Shown here: positions 1 to 8,755 of the stretch, in pieces
Position numbering within the stretch: position 1 is the first letter of the stretch
Layout of the letters: every line of letters starts with the position of its first letter
NCBI GenBank assembly: GCA_006969625.1
Contig: CP030885.1
Span: forward strand, 1,178,001 to 1,242,000
Length of the DNA: 64,000 nucleotides
Origin: Rhodospirillaceae bacterium
Lineage (GTDB): Bacteria > Pseudomonadota > Alphaproteobacteria > Kiloniellales > DSM-21159
Direction of reading: 5' to 3'
Made by a program: the position numbers and the translations under genes
Notes under the pieces: generated by a model
The model's input: only the letters and a program-made list of their open reading frames with translations
Told to the model about the DNA's origin: nothing
Database searches by the model: none

Positions 1-458
1 ACGCCGCGCATGCCGTGGTGGTCAGCGTCGATCTCGACCTCGGCGACGTAAAGCTGCTCGACTACGTGATCGTCGAGGACGCCGGCACCATGATCAACCC
101 GATGGTGGTCGATGGCCAGGTGCACGGCGGCGCCGTGCAGGGGATCGGCACGGCGCTGTTCGAGGAGATGCCCTTCGATGCCGCCGGCCAGCCGCTCGCC
201 TCGACGCTGGCGGACTACCATCTGCCGGTCGCCGCCGACATCCCGGCCATCCGCATCCTGCACATGGAGACGCCCTCGCCGCTCAGCCGCTTCGGCCAGA
301 AGGGGATCGGCGAGAGCGGCGCCATCGGGCCGCCGGCGGCGATCGCCAACGCCGTGAACGACGCGCTGGCCCCGCTCGGCGTCGAGATGACCGAGGTGCC
401 GTTGACGCCCGAGCGCATCCTGCGCGCGCTCGCCCGCGCCCGGGAGGTGGCGGCGTGA
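1..458 (+). CDS. molybdenum hydroxylase large subunit, 3' end (CoxL/XdhB-like), truncated by window edge
   Basis: The reading frame is open from base 3 to the TGA at 456-458, so only the last ~151 residues are present. The fragment carries the Mo-cofactor-domain signatures of the xanthine oxidase / CO dehydrogenase large-subunit family: GQVHGGAVQGIGTALFEE, and near the end GQKGIGESGAIGPPAAIANA, in which the GES Glu aligns with the catalytic glutamate of the family. This subunit would bind the molybdopterin cofactor and hydroxylate or oxidise the substrate. The stop overlaps the start of the FAD subunit by 4 bp (GTGA), so the genes are coupled. The active-site loop that separates form I CO dehydrogenase from other members lies upstream of the window, so the substrate cannot be named. 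Confidence 0.92.
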   Translation, partial: AAHAVVVSVDLDLGDVKLLDYVIVEDAGTMINPMVVDGQVHGGAVQGIGTALFEEMPFDAAGQPLASTLADYHLPVAADIPAIRILHMETPSPLSRFGQKGIGESGAIGPPAAIANAVNDALAPLGVEMTEVPLTPERILRALARAREVAA

Positions 459-1264
459 AGCCGGCCCCCTTCGACTATCTCGCCGTCGACGACTTGGCTG
501 GCGCGACCGCAGCGCTTGCCGACGGCGCCAAGCCGATGGGCGGCAACCAGTCGCTCGGCCCGATGCTGAACCTGCGGCTGGCCCGGCCGGCGGCACTGGT
601 CGACCTGTCCCTGGTGCCGGAGCTGCGCACCGTCGAGGAGAGCGCGGAGTGGGTCCGCCTCGGCGCTGCCATAACCCATGCGGAGATCGAGGACGGCGAG
701 GTGCCGGACCCGACCGGCGGTTGGCTGCGCGCCGCCGCCGCCAACATCGCCTACCGGGCGGTGCGTAACCGCGGCACGCTGGGCGGCAGCCTGGCGCATG
801 CCGACCCGGCGGCGGACTGGGTGATCGTGATGACGGGCCTGTGTGCCACCGCGCTGCTCGCCGGGCCGTCCGGCACCCGCCGGGTGCCGCTCGAGGACTT
901 CCTGACCGGCCCTTTTGCGACCGGCCTGCGCGATGGCGAGATCCTGACGGCCGTTGAGATCCCGCGACCGGGCGCGGGTGCGCGCTGGGGCTATTGGAAG
1001 TACATGCGCCAGGTCGGTGAGTTCGCCAAGGCGAGCGCCGCGGTGCTGGTGGACCGCGAGCGGGGGCGGCTGCGCTGTACCGTCGGCGCGCTGGGGCGCC
1101 AGCCGCTGGTGCTCGCCGAGCCGGAAGCGCTGCTTGCCGCAGAGGTCACGCCGCGCGAGGCGCTCGCGCAGGCGCTGCCCGGGCGCAGCCCGGCCGACCT
1201 GGCCCTGCACGCGACGGCGCTGGCGCGCGCCCTGGCCGAAGCCGGCATCGGGGATGCGGCATGA
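455..1264 (+). CDS. molybdenum hydroxylase FAD-binding subunit (CoxM-like)
   Basis: This 269-aa protein matches the medium subunit of CO dehydrogenase / xanthine dehydrogenase enzymes, which passes electrons from the Fe-S subunit to FAD. The two FAD motifs are seen as GGNQSL (residues 29-34; the usual form is GGQSL) and TLGGS with LAHADP (108-118). A CO_deh_flav_C-like region follows from about residue 170. The start is a GTG overlapping the large-subunit stop, and the gene overlaps the next by 4 bp (ATGA at 1261), so L-M-S is one operon. The length is a little short of the family's 280-290 residues but complete. Confidence 0.93.
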   Translation: MKPAPFDYLAVDDLAGATAALADGAKPMGGNQSLGPMLNLRLARPAALVDLSLVPELRTVEESAEWVRLGAAITHAEIEDGEVPDPTGGWLRAAAANIAYRAVRNRGTLGGSLAHADPAADWVIVMTGLCATALLAGPSGTRRVPLEDFLTGPFATGLRDGEILTAVEIPRPGAGARWGYWKYMRQVGEFAKASAAVLVDRERGRLRCTVGALGRQPLVLAEPEALLAAEVTPREALAQALPGRSPADLALHATALARALAEAGIGDAA

Positions 1265-2427
1265 GGGAGGTCGAACTGCGGCTGAACGGCCAAACCGTCG
1301 CCCGGCCGGCGGAGGCGCGCACCCACTTGGCGGACTTCCTGCGCGAGGAGCACCTGCTGACCGGCACGCATCTGGGCTGCGAGCAGGGCGTGTGCGGCGC
1401 CTGCACGTTGTTCCTCGACGGCCGGCCGGTGCGCGCCTGCATCATCCTGGCCGCCGCCTGCGACGGCGCCGAGGTGCGCACCGTCGAGGGCTTCGGCGAC
1501 GACCCGCTGATGGGACGCCTGCGCGAGGCGTTCAAGCGGCACCACGGCCTTCAGTGCGGCTACTGCACGCCGGGGATGCTGGCCACGGCCTACGACATCG
1601 TCCGGCGCCTGCCCGATGCCGACGCCGCCCGCATCCGCCGCGAGCTCTCTGGCAACCTTTGCCGCTGTACCGGCTATGCCGGCATCGTGGCGGCGATCGA
1701 GGACGTGCTGAGCCACGACCCGCCGGCGGCCCAGGTGGTCCCGCTGCCGCGCCGGCGCCGCTTCCGGCCCGGCGCGGCGGAGCGGTCGGCCGCCGCGGCA
1801 CCGGCGGCGGCGCGACCCGCTGCCGTATCCGGAGACCTGCCGGCCTTCGAGTCCTACGCCGGCCCCCGGGAGCTTGCCGACGGCGTTGCCCTGAACCGCA
1901 GCGTCCTGGTGCAGGCGCCGCTGGCGACGGTCTGGAAGGTGGTGCGCAACCCGCCAAGCGTCGTCGCCTGCATCCCCGGCGCCAGCCTCGCCGGCCCGCC
2001 CCAGGGCGAGGCGCTGGCCGGACAGTGCGCCGTCTCCCTTGGCCCCATGTCGGCGGCATTTCGCGGCACCGCGGCCATGCGTCTGGAGGAGGCCGAACGC
2101 CGCGGCAGGGTGGTCGGCGCCGGGCGAGACGGTCTCAGCCGCTCGACTCTGGAAGGGACGCTTGACTTCGCGCTGGAGCCCGAGGGGGACGCGACACGGC
2201 TGAAGCTGAGCCTTGTCTACCGCCTGAAGGGACCGCTGGCCCAGTTCGGCCGGCCGGCGCTGGTCGAGGAGGTGGCGGACCGCATCCTGGCCCAGACGGT
2301 GGCGGCGCTTGCCGGGCGCGCCACCGGCCGGGCAGGGGCGCAGGCGGTCCCGCAAAAGCTGGCCGGCTTCTCGCTGGCCTGGTCGGTGCTGCGCGGCCTG
2401 CTGCGCCGTGTCTTCTGGCGCGGCTGA
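1261..2427 (+). CDS. [2Fe-2S] subunit fused to CoxG-like SRPBCC domain
   Basis: The 388-aa product joins two normally separate Cox proteins. Residues 1-150 are a complete small subunit: plant-type 2Fe-2S Cys40, Cys45, Cys48, Cys60, and the helical-domain cluster Cys99, Cys102, Cys134, Cys136 (CGYCTPGM and NLCRCTGY). A basic then Ala/Pro-rich linker (about 155-200) leads to a CoxG/SRPBCC domain (about 205-360; VWKVVRNP, CIPGASL, YRLKGPLAQFGRP are typical), and the tail is Arg-rich and amphipathic. In CO dehydrogenase clusters CoxG anchors the enzyme to the membrane; here the anchor would be built into the enzyme. I infer a membrane-associated Mo hydroxylase. It overlaps the FAD subunit by 4 bp. 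Confidence 0.9.
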   Translation: MREVELRLNGQTVARPAEARTHLADFLREEHLLTGTHLGCEQGVCGACTLFLDGRPVRACIILAAACDGAEVRTVEGFGDDPLMGRLREAFKRHHGLQCGYCTPGMLATAYDIVRRLPDADAARIRRELSGNLCRCTGYAGIVAAIEDVLSHDPPAAQVVPLPRRRRFRPGAAERSAAAAPAAARPAAVSGDLPAFESYAGPRELADGVALNRSVLVQAPLATVWKVVRNPPSVVACIPGASLAGPPQGEALAGQCAVSLGPMSAAFRGTAAMRLEEAERRGRVVGAGRDGLSRSTLEGTLDFALEPEGDATRLKLSLVYRLKGPLAQFGRPALVEEVADRILAQTVAALAGRATGRAGAQAVPQKLAGFSLAWSVLRGLLRRVFWRG

Positions 2428-2478
2428 GGGTGGGCGCCTATGTTGCGGCCACACATCCAGGTAGCAACGGAATTCCGC

Positions 2479-2997
2479 ATGCCTCGCGCCAAGGCCGCAC
2501 CGCTCGACACCGCTGCATCCCAACCGCATTGGCGGGACGGGCCGCTGCAAGGCCGCCCCGGTTTCCTCATCCGCCGGTTGCACCAGATCCACACCGCGCT
2601 GTTCGCCGAGGAGTGCGGCGAGGCGCGGATCACGCCGATCATGTATTCGGTGCTCTCGGCGCTCGCCCAGCTCGGCCCCGTCGACCAGACGACGCTGGCC
2701 CGCGCCGTCGCCATCGACAAGACGAACATGGCCGACATCCTCGAGCGCTTGCGCAAGCGCGGCTTGATCCGCCGCCGCGTGGCGCCGCGCGACCGGCGCG
2801 TGCGCCTGGCGGCGCTGACGGACGCGGGCCGCGCCCTGCTGGACCGCATCGACGCCGGCGCCGAGCGCGCGCACCTGCGCACCGTCGAGGACCTGGCGCC
2901 GCGCGAGCAGGCCCTCTTCATCGATTTCATGAGCCGGATCGTCGAGGCTAAGGAGACCGCCCAGAGCGCCCCGAACCTGACGGTCGAGGCCGATTGA
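2479..2997 (+). CDS. MarR-family transcriptional regulator
   Basis: A winged-helix regulator of the MarR family with the typical core: HTALFAEECGEARITPIMYSV, then the recognition region LARAVAIDKTNMADILERL, and the wing with RGLIRRRVAPRDRRVR followed by LTDAGRALL. I place the start at ATG 2479 (172 aa); an upstream in-frame ATG at 2440 would add 13 residues with no MarR similarity. It lies about 50 bp after the hydroxylase operon on the same strand and before the DUF1116 gene, so it is the natural candidate regulator for one or both. No operator was identified with confidence. Confidence 0.88.
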   Translation: MPRAKAAPLDTAASQPHWRDGPLQGRPGFLIRRLHQIHTALFAEECGEARITPIMYSVLSALAQLGPVDQTTLARAVAIDKTNMADILERLRKRGLIRRRVAPRDRRVRLAALTDAGRALLDRIDAGAERAHLRTVEDLAPREQALFIDFMSRIVEAKETAQSAPNLTVEAD

Positions 2998-3039
2998 CCG
3001 CCGCGGCAGACGAGCGCCGCCGCGGCCGAGGAGCATAGC

Positions 3040-4230
3040 GTGATCGCACACGACTCGCCCGCCGCGCCGTCGTCGGAGTCTTCCGCCGCCACGCGTCGGT
3101 CGCACGCGCGGATGCTGGAGGTTCGCCCGGCACTGCGCCGCATCGCACCGCTTGGCACGCTGCTGCCTTGGCTGCCTGCCCGCACCCTGCTGCACGCCGG
3201 TCCGCCGTTCGACGATCCCGGCGACTTGCCGGCCCCGCTGTTCAACAGCGTCGTTGCCGCCGCCCGCCATGAAGGCTGGGCGGGGACGGCCGCAGAGGTG
3301 CGCACCGCGCTGGCGGTCGGCACGATCCACCTGGCGCCCGCACAGGACCACGGGGTCGTCACGCCGCTCGCCTTCGTCGCCGGCCCGAGCATGTACGGCC
3401 TGGAGATCGCCGATCTGGCGGCGCCGGAGCGCACCAAGGTCTCGCCGCTGAACGACGGGCCGTTGCCCCATGCCCTGCGCCTCGGCACCGGCCGCGACGA
3501 GGGGCTGGCGATCGTCCGCGGCCTGACCGACGGGATCGGCGCGGCGCTCGCGGAAGGGCTGGCGGCACCGGTGCCGATGCTGCCGCTTTTCGCCCATGCA
3601 CTCGGCGCGGGCGACGAGTTGCACGGGCGCGTGGACACGGCCCAGGCGCAGCTCCGCGCCGCCTTCGGTGCCGGTCTGACGCCCGCCGCGGCCGACTACC
3701 TGGCGAGCGCCAACCAGTTCGTCCTGAATGCCGTGATGGCGAGCTGCGCGCTGATGATGGCGGCCGGCGCCGGGGTACCGGATAGCGAGCTGGTGGTGGC
3801 CTGCGGCGGCAACGGGCGGTATTTCGGCTGGAAGTTGGCGCGAGACCCGCAGCGCTGGATCGTCCGCCCGGCGACGCGCCCGGTCGGCGGCCGCCTGCCG
3901 GGGCACGAGGCGGCCCAGCCGCTGCCGGCGATCGGCGACAGCGCCGTGGTCGACGGGGTGGGCTTCGGGGCGGCCTGCCTGCGCTTCGCGCCGGCGCTGG
4001 GCGAGGGGCTGCGGCCGCATATCGACGCCGCCTTCTATATCGAGGCCGCGCACGCCCCCTTCGTCGGGCCGCACCCCGAGCTGCCGGAGGGCGTGCGTCT
4101 CGGCCTCGACCTGACCCGACCGCGCCTTTGCCTTGGGATCATGCTCGGCATGGTCGGCGAGCAGGGCAGCGAGGGCCTGATCGGGCGCGGCGTGGCGCCC
4201 TGGCCGCAGGACGGACGATGCGGCGCCTAG
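3040..4230 (+). CDS. DUF1116 family protein, AllG-like (oxamate carbamoyltransferase subunit family)
   Basis: This 396-aa protein shows DUF1116 hallmarks from end to end: LLHAGPPF (50-57), HEGWAG, a GPSMYGLEI segment, LFAHALGAGDELHGR, NQFVLNAVMASCALMMAA, and the late IGDSAVVDG...GAACLRFAP block. The best-studied member is AllG, which with AllF (FdrA) and AllH forms oxamate carbamoyltransferase in anaerobic allantoin use. No FdrA or AllH homologue is in the window, so this is an orphan family member next to a Mo hydroxylase. The start is uncertain: GTG/ATG choices lie near 3040, and the first ~25 residues are Ser/Ala-rich and may not be translated. The family assignment is strong, the reaction is unknown. 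Confidence 0.82.
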   Translation: MIAHDSPAAPSSESSAATRRSHARMLEVRPALRRIAPLGTLLPWLPARTLLHAGPPFDDPGDLPAPLFNSVVAAARHEGWAGTAAEVRTALAVGTIHLAPAQDHGVVTPLAFVAGPSMYGLEIADLAAPERTKVSPLNDGPLPHALRLGTGRDEGLAIVRGLTDGIGAALAEGLAAPVPMLPLFAHALGAGDELHGRVDTAQAQLRAAFGAGLTPAAADYLASANQFVLNAVMASCALMMAAGAGVPDSELVVACGGNGRYFGWKLARDPQRWIVRPATRPVGGRLPGHEAAQPLPAIGDSAVVDGVGFGAACLRFAPALGEGLRPHIDAAFYIEAAHAPFVGPHPELPEGVRLGLDLTRPRLCLGIMLGMVGEQGSEGLIGRGVAPWPQDGRCGA

Positions 4231-4568
4231 TCGAGCGGGACCAGCGGGTCGGGCAGCAGCACTTGACCGCCGTCCAGCCGCACGGCGTAGCGCCGCAGCC
4301 GGGGCAGGACCCAGCCTGGGCCGCAGGCGCCGTCGGACAGGCGGAAGCTGGCCTTATGGCGCGGGCAGTGCAGCCAACCTTCGGCATCGACATGGCCTTC
4401 GGCCAGCGGCGCCATCTGGTGCGGGCACAGGGCCTGCACGGCCTGCAGCGAACCGGCGCGGCAGACCAGCAGCACCAGGGCACGCCCAACCGCGACCTCG
4501 CGCAGCCCCTCCTCCGGCAGCTCGCCGAAGCGGGCCACGGCCTGCCAGCCCTGCTGGCCGCCGCTCAC
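4227..4568 (-). CDS. Rieske [2Fe-2S] ferredoxin-like protein
   Basis: A stand-alone Rieske domain of 113 aa if the GTG at 4568 is used. The ligands are Cys48-Pro-His50 and Cys68-Pro-Arg-His71, separated by 17 residues, and DGACG follows as in soluble Rieske ferredoxins. No ATG lies close in frame; the next upstream start gives an Arg/Pro-rich leader that would overlap the divergent phosphoribosyltransferase gene, so GTG is preferred. Its stop overlaps the end of the DUF1116 gene by 4 bp, tail to tail. It could serve as electron carrier for the adjacent redox enzymes; its partner is not shown by the sequence. Confidence 0.8.
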   Translation of the reverse strand: MSGGQQGWQAVARFGELPEEGLREVAVGRALVLLVCRAGSLQAVQALCPHQMAPLAEGHVDAEGWLHCPRHKASFRLSDGACGPGWVLPRLRRYAVRLDGGQVLLPDPLVPLD

Positions 4569-4591
4569 GGGCGCGCTCGCAGGAGCGTCGG

Positions 4592-5341
4592 GTGAGCGCC
4601 CCGGACCCCGGCGACCCCGCGTCGGCCCCCTTCGTCGCGCCGACGACGGCGTTCTGGCAGGAGATCCTGCCGGCCGACGACCCGGCCGGCGCCGCCGCAC
4701 CGCCCTTCCGCTACGGCTACCCGGCGCGCCTGCCGGAGGGGCGCATCCTCGTGCTGCCGCTGCGCGCGCTGCCCGACGGCCGGCGCGCGGTCGCCTCGCT
4801 GATCGCCAACCAGGCGAGCTTTGCCGTCAACGACGCCCTGGCGGCCGCGATGGCCGCGCAGGCGCGCGAGAGCGGCGCCGAGGTGGTGATCGGCATGCCG
4901 ACCCTCGGCCTCGTCTTCGCGCCGAAGGTGGCCAAGCTGCTGGGCCATGCGAACTACGTGCCTCTCGGCTATTCCCGGAAGTTCTGGTACCGCGACGAGC
5001 TGTCGGAGCCGGTCCGCTCGATTACCACGCCCGGCGCCGGCAAGTCGGTTTACGTCGACCCCAACCTTTTGCCGCGTCTGGCCGGGCGCCGCGCCGTCCT
5101 GATCGATGACGCGGTGTCCAGCGGCACCACCTTGCTGTCCGCCCTGCGCCTGATCGCGCGCCTGGACTGCGCGCTGGCCGGAATCGTCGTCGCCATGCGC
5201 CAGGGCGTGGCCTGGCGCGAACGGCTGGCCGAGCGCGACCCGCGCCTGCCGAACCTGGTGCGCGGCGTCTTCGCCGGCCCGCTGTTCGAGCGGGTGGCCG
5301 AGGGCTGGATGCCGATCCCGGGGACCCTGGACCAGGGGTGA
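4592..5341 (+). CDS. type I phosphoribosyltransferase
   Basis: The 249-aa protein has the PRPP-binding signature AVLIDDAVSSGTTLLSA at about residues 168-184 and an upstream flexible-loop region (VIGMPTLGLVFAPKVAKLLG), so it belongs to the PRTase type I fold. Residues 40-75 do not match HPRT, APRT or ComF closely enough to give a substrate. It starts at GTG 4592, only 24 bp from the divergent Rieske start, and follows a hydroxylase/DUF1116 region. A role in purine or pyrimidine base salvage would fit that context but is inference. Confidence 0.8.
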   Translation: MSAPDPGDPASAPFVAPTTAFWQEILPADDPAGAAAPPFRYGYPARLPEGRILVLPLRALPDGRRAVASLIANQASFAVNDALAAAMAAQARESGAEVVIGMPTLGLVFAPKVAKLLGHANYVPLGYSRKFWYRDELSEPVRSITTPGAGKSVYVDPNLLPRLAGRRAVLIDDAVSSGTTLLSALRLIARLDCALAGIVVAMRQGVAWRERLAERDPRLPNLVRGVFAGPLFERVAEGWMPIPGTLDQG

Positions 5342-5354
5342 GCGGGCGCGCAGG

Positions 5355-6083
5355 TCACATCCCCATGTAGGCTTCGCGGATCTTCGGGTCGCCGCCCAGG
5401 CGCTCGGTGGTGCCGGCCATCGACACCCGCCCGGTCTCGATGACGAAGGCGTGGCGGGCGATCTCGAAGGCGGTCATCACGTCCTGCTCGACCAGCAGGA
5501 CCGTCAGGCCGGTGCGGTTGATCTCGAGCAGCGCCTCGCCAAGCCGCTCGACCAGCCGCGGTGCCAGACCCAGCGAGAGCTCGTCGATCATCAGCAGCCG
5601 GGGGCGCGACATGATCCCGCGGCCGATGGCACACATCTGCTGCTCGCCGCCGGACATGGTGGTCGCATCCTGGGTCTCGCGCTCCTTGAGGATCGGGAAG
5701 AGCTCGTAGACGAATTCCAGGTCGCGGGCGATCTCCGCAGTGTCGCGGCGCAGGTAGGCGCCGAGCAGCAGGTTGTCGCGCACCGACAGGCCCTTGAACA
5801 GGCGCCGGCCCTCCGGCACGTGGGCGACGCCGCGAACCAATACCTGGTCGGGCTCCAGGCCGCCGATCTCCTCGCCGTCCAGGCGGATGTGCCCGGCGCG
5901 CGGACGCAGCAGGCCCGAGACGGTGCGCAGCAGCGTCGTCTTGCCGGCGCCGTTCGAGCCGACGATGCAGGCGATCTCGCCGGCCTCGACCGCCAGCGAG
6001 ACGTCCCACAGCACCTGCACGTCGCCGTAGCCGGACTGCAGGGCCGAGACTTCCAGGAAGGGCGCGGAGCGGGAATCAGACAT
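5355..6083 (-). CDS. livF: branched-chain-type ABC transporter ATPase LivF
   Basis: A 242-aa ATP-binding protein with Walker A GSNGAGKTT (42-50), the signature TMSGGEQQM, Walker B RLLMIDELSLGL, and the LivF-type ending DPKIREAYMGM. It overlaps the livG stop by 8 bp and is the last gene of the SBP-livH-livM-livG-livF operon. It would pair with LivG to power import through LivHM. Substrates of this family include branched-chain amino acids, urea and short-chain amides; the amidase upstream on the same strand favours an amide or ureide, which is inference. Confidence 0.95.
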   Translation of the reverse strand: MSDSRSAPFLEVSALQSGYGDVQVLWDVSLAVEAGEIACIVGSNGAGKTTLLRTVSGLLRPRAGHIRLDGEEIGGLEPDQVLVRGVAHVPEGRRLFKGLSVRDNLLLGAYLRRDTAEIARDLEFVYELFPILKERETQDATTMSGGEQQMCAIGRGIMSRPRLLMIDELSLGLAPRLVERLGEALLEINRTGLTVLLVEQDVMTAFEIARHAFVIETGRVSMAGTTERLGGDPKIREAYMGM

Positions 6084-6837
6084 GGGCGCTCCCCTGCTGC
6101 TTGAAGCGGGCGGCGAACTTGGCGCCGAGATAGGCCTCGATCACCTTTTCGTTCTCGACCACGGCGCGCGGCGCGCCCTCGGCGATCAACTCGCCGTGGT
6201 GCAGCACCAGGATGCGCTGGGAGATCGACAGCACCACCTTCATCAGATGCTCGATGATCAGGATGGTCACGCCGCGCGCGGCGATCTGGCGGATCAGCTC
6301 CAGCGCGCCGTCGATCTCGGCGGCGTTCAAGCCGGCATTGACCTCGTCGAGCAGCAGCACCTTGGGGCGCATCGCCAGGCTCTTGGCGAGCTCCAGCCGC
6401 TTGCGGTTGGGCAGGGTCAGCGAGGCGGCCGGCGTCTCGGCCAGAGGCTCCAGGCCGACGAAGGCGAGCTCGCGGCGCGCCTCGTCCAGGGCATCGGCCA
6501 TGGTGTCGGGCGCGCCGCCGAACAGCGCGCCGGCGGCGACGTTCTCCAGCACGCTCATCTGCGGGAAGGGCTGGACGATCTGGAAGGTGCGGGCGAGCCC
6601 GCGGCGCGCCGCCTGGAACGGCTTTTGCCGCGTGACGTCCGCGCCGGCGAAGACCACCCTGCCAGCGGTCAGCGGATGGACGCCGGTGATCAGGTTGACC
6701 AGCGTCGTCTTGCCGGCCCCGTTCGGGCCGATCAGGCCGACGATCTCCCCCTCCTCCAGCGCGAAGGAGACGTCGTTGACGGCGCGTATGCCGCCGAAGG
6801 CCTTGCTGACCCCTTCGAGGCGCAGGATCCCGCTCAT
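6076..6837 (-). CDS. livG: branched-chain-type ABC transporter ATPase LivG
   Basis: The 253-aa protein has Walker [10 protein letters not shown] (37-45), the LivG-specific insert after it ([21 protein letters not shown]), and [20 protein letters not shown]. The nucleotide-binding signature reads [16 protein letters not shown], as in other LivG proteins, which lack a perfect LSGGQ, and Walker B is [12 protein letters not shown]. The ATG at 6837 overlaps the livM stop (ATGA), and the end overlaps livF. It acts with LivF on the cytoplasmic face of the transporter. Confidence 0.95.
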   Translation of the reverse strand: MSGILRLEGVSKAFGGIRAVNDVSFALEEGEIVGLIGPNGAGKTTLVNLITGVHPLTAGRVVFAGADVTRQKPFQAARRGLARTFQIVQPFPQMSVLENVAAGALFGGAPDTMADALDEARRELAFVGLEPLAETPAASLTLPNRKRLELAKSLAMRPKVLLLDEVNAGLNAAEIDGALELIRQIAARGVTILIIEHLMKVVLSISQRILVLHHGELIAEGAPRAVVENEKVIEAYLGAKFAARFKQQGSAHV

Positions 6838-7853
6838 TCCGCGGCCTCCGCGCTGCGCTGCCGGGCGCGCCTGGCCAGCAGGTCGCGCCACAGCCGGCGA
6901 TAGTCGAGGCGCAGGATGCCGCCGGGCAGGAAGAAGATCAGGAAGACGATGATCCCGCCCAGGATGGCCCGGTTCCACTCCAGGAAGTTGGCCCAGAAGA
7001 ACTCCTCCAGCAGGACGAAGACGCCGGTGCCGACGATCGGCCCGAACACCGTGCCGGCGCCGCCGAGCAGCGCCATCACCGGCACCTTGACGGTCAGCAG
7101 GATCGAGAAGCTGTCGGTCGGGTCGATGTAGCCGACCCAGGAGGCGTAGACCGCGCCGACCGTGCCGCAGAACAGGGCCGACAGGCTGTAGGCGGCGATC
7201 TTGTAGCGGGTGGTGTCGATGCCGACCATGTCGGCGGCGTCCTCGTTCTGGTTGATGCAGCGCAGCCCGAAGCCGAGCCGGCCGCGGTCGACCAGCACCG
7301 TGGCGCCGAAGGCGGCCAGCATGATCGCCAGCATGACGTAGAGGACGATCGCCGAGACCGCCTCGGGCCCGCCTTGCAGCAGCGGGACGTTCAGGCCGTC
7401 GCCGCCGCCGGTGACGCTGCCCCAGGAGGAGACGATCAGACGTACGACCTCGACGACGGCGATCGAGCCGATGGCGAAGTAGTGGCCCTTCAGGCGCAGG
7501 ATGATCAGACCGAGGGCGGCGGCGAAGAGGGCGACCGCCAGGGTGGCCAGCGTCCAGGCGACGACTAGCGGAATGCCGTTGCGCTGGGCGAGCGCGCCGA
7601 CGTAGCAGCCGATGCCGAAGAAGGCGGCCGTGGAGAAGGAGGGGTAGCCGGTGAAGCCGCCGATGAAGTTCCACGACAGCGCCATGGCGGTGAACATCGC
7701 GATCGTGATGGCGATGCGCACCGTGTAGTTGTCGCCGAGCAGCGGGGTGGCGGCGAGCAGGCCGACCCAGAGCGCCAGGGCGGCGTAGGCGAGCGGCTTG
7801 CGCGACAGCACCGCCGGCCCGCTCAGTTTCGTCGAGGTCCCGTCGCCGCCCAT
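6834..7853 (-). CDS. livM: branched-chain-type ABC transporter permease LivM
   Basis: A 339-aa integral membrane permease with about eight to ten hydrophobic segments. It has the LivM-type motifs [20 protein letters not shown] near the N terminus, [19 protein letters not shown] in the middle and the coupling segment [18 protein letters not shown]. The start ATG at 7853 overlaps the livH stop. It forms the translocation pore with LivH. The C terminus is basic ([16 protein letters not shown]), as is usual for the cytoplasmic end. Confidence 0.94.
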   Translation of the reverse strand: MGGDGTSTKLSGPAVLSRKPLAYAALALWVGLLAATPLLGDNYTVRIAITIAMFTAMALSWNFIGGFTGYPSFSTAAFFGIGCYVGALAQRNGIPLVVAWTLATLAVALFAAALGLIILRLKGHYFAIGSIAVVEVVRLIVSSWGSVTGGGDGLNVPLLQGGPEAVSAIVLYVMLAIMLAAFGATVLVDRGRLGFGLRCINQNEDAADMVGIDTTRYKIAAYSLSALFCGTVGAVYASWVGYIDPTDSFSILLTVKVPVMALLGGAGTVFGPIVGTGVFVLLEEFFWANFLEWNRAILGGIIVFLIFFLPGGILRLDYRRLWRDLLARRARQRSAEAAE

Positions 7854-8713
7854 CACTCGTACCCCTTGACGCCGACGAGGCCTGTCGGCCGTACCACAAG
7901 CAGGATCAGCATCAGCACGAAGCCGACGGTGATGGCGTGCTGCGGGCCCAGCAGGAAGCCGGCGAAGCTTTCGATCACGCCGAGCGCCAGGCCGCCGACC
8001 AGCGCGCCCGGGACGCTGCCCAGGCCGCCGATGACGCAGATGACGAAGGCCTTGCCGAGAAACACGCCGGTCAGGTTGGTGGTGACCGGGAAGACCATGG
8101 CGAAGACGGCGCCGGCCGCGCCGGCCATCAGGGCGCCGATGCCGAAGGTGATGGCGTAGATGCGGTTGACGCGGATGCCCATCAGGGCGGCGGCCTGGCG
8201 GTCCATGCGCACTGCGACGATGGCGCGCCCGATGGTCGAGCCGCGCATCACCAGGTAGAGCAGGGCCGTCAGCAGCAGCGCCAGCCCCATCCCCAGCAGG
8301 CGGTCGACCGGCGTGACGACGCCGAGGAACTCGACGATGCCGAGGTCCAGCGTGACCCGCCGGGGCGTCGCCGTGAAGTACACGGTCATCAGGTTGTACA
8401 GGATCATGTCCAACCCGAAGGTCAGCGTCAGGGTGGTCAGCACCGGCGCGGTGACGACCTTGTTGATGAAGAGGTACTGCAGCGCGAAGCCGAGCAGGTA
8501 GAGCACGAGCGCCACGGCCGGCAGCACCAGGATCGGATTGAGGCCGAGGTAGAACCAGGCGAAGAACGTCAGATAGCCGCCCAGGATGATGAAGGAGCCG
8601 TGCAGCATGTTGATGACGTTCAACACGCCCCAAACGAGCGAGAAGCCGACGGCGATGCAGGCGTAGAGCGCGCCCAGAACGATGCCGTTGACGAGAATCT
8701 GCAGGATGTCCAC
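7853..8713 (-). CDS. livH: branched-chain-type ABC transporter permease LivH
   Basis: The 286-aa permease carries the LivH opening pattern (QILVNGIVLGALYACIAVGF, LVWGVLNVINMLHGSFIILG) and the late coupling segment KAFVICVIGGLGSVPGALVGG. About eight membrane segments are evident. It overlaps livM by a few bases and is separated from the solute-binding protein gene by 126 bp that hold a strong hairpin (8756-8783), so livHMGF may be expressed at a lower level than the binding protein. Confidence 0.94.
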   Translation of the reverse strand: MDILQILVNGIVLGALYACIAVGFSLVWGVLNVINMLHGSFIILGGYLTFFAWFYLGLNPILVLPAVALVLYLLGFALQYLFINKVVTAPVLTTLTLTFGLDMILYNLMTVYFTATPRRVTLDLGIVEFLGVVTPVDRLLGMGLALLLTALLYLVMRGSTIGRAIVAVRMDRQAAALMGIRVNRIYAITFGIGALMAGAAGAVFAMVFPVTTNLTGVFLGKAFVICVIGGLGSVPGALVGGLALGVIESFAGFLLGPQHAITVGFVLMLILLVVRPTGLVGVKGYE

Positions 8714-8755
8714 GGACGGTCTCCGCTGAGGCGGGAAGGGGCCGGCGGCAAGACC

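Noticed and set aside
1..2427. Naming the operon as CO dehydrogenase (coxLMS)
   Set aside because: The diagnostic active-site loop of the large subunit is not in the window, and the same subunit architecture occurs in many hydroxylases, so no substrate was assigned.
991..4074. A 1,027-codon open frame on the minus strand across the hydroxylase operon
   Set aside because: It is antisense to four genes with clear family motifs, is Arg/Gly/Ala/Gln-rich with no recognisable domain, and is an effect of high GC at third codon positions.
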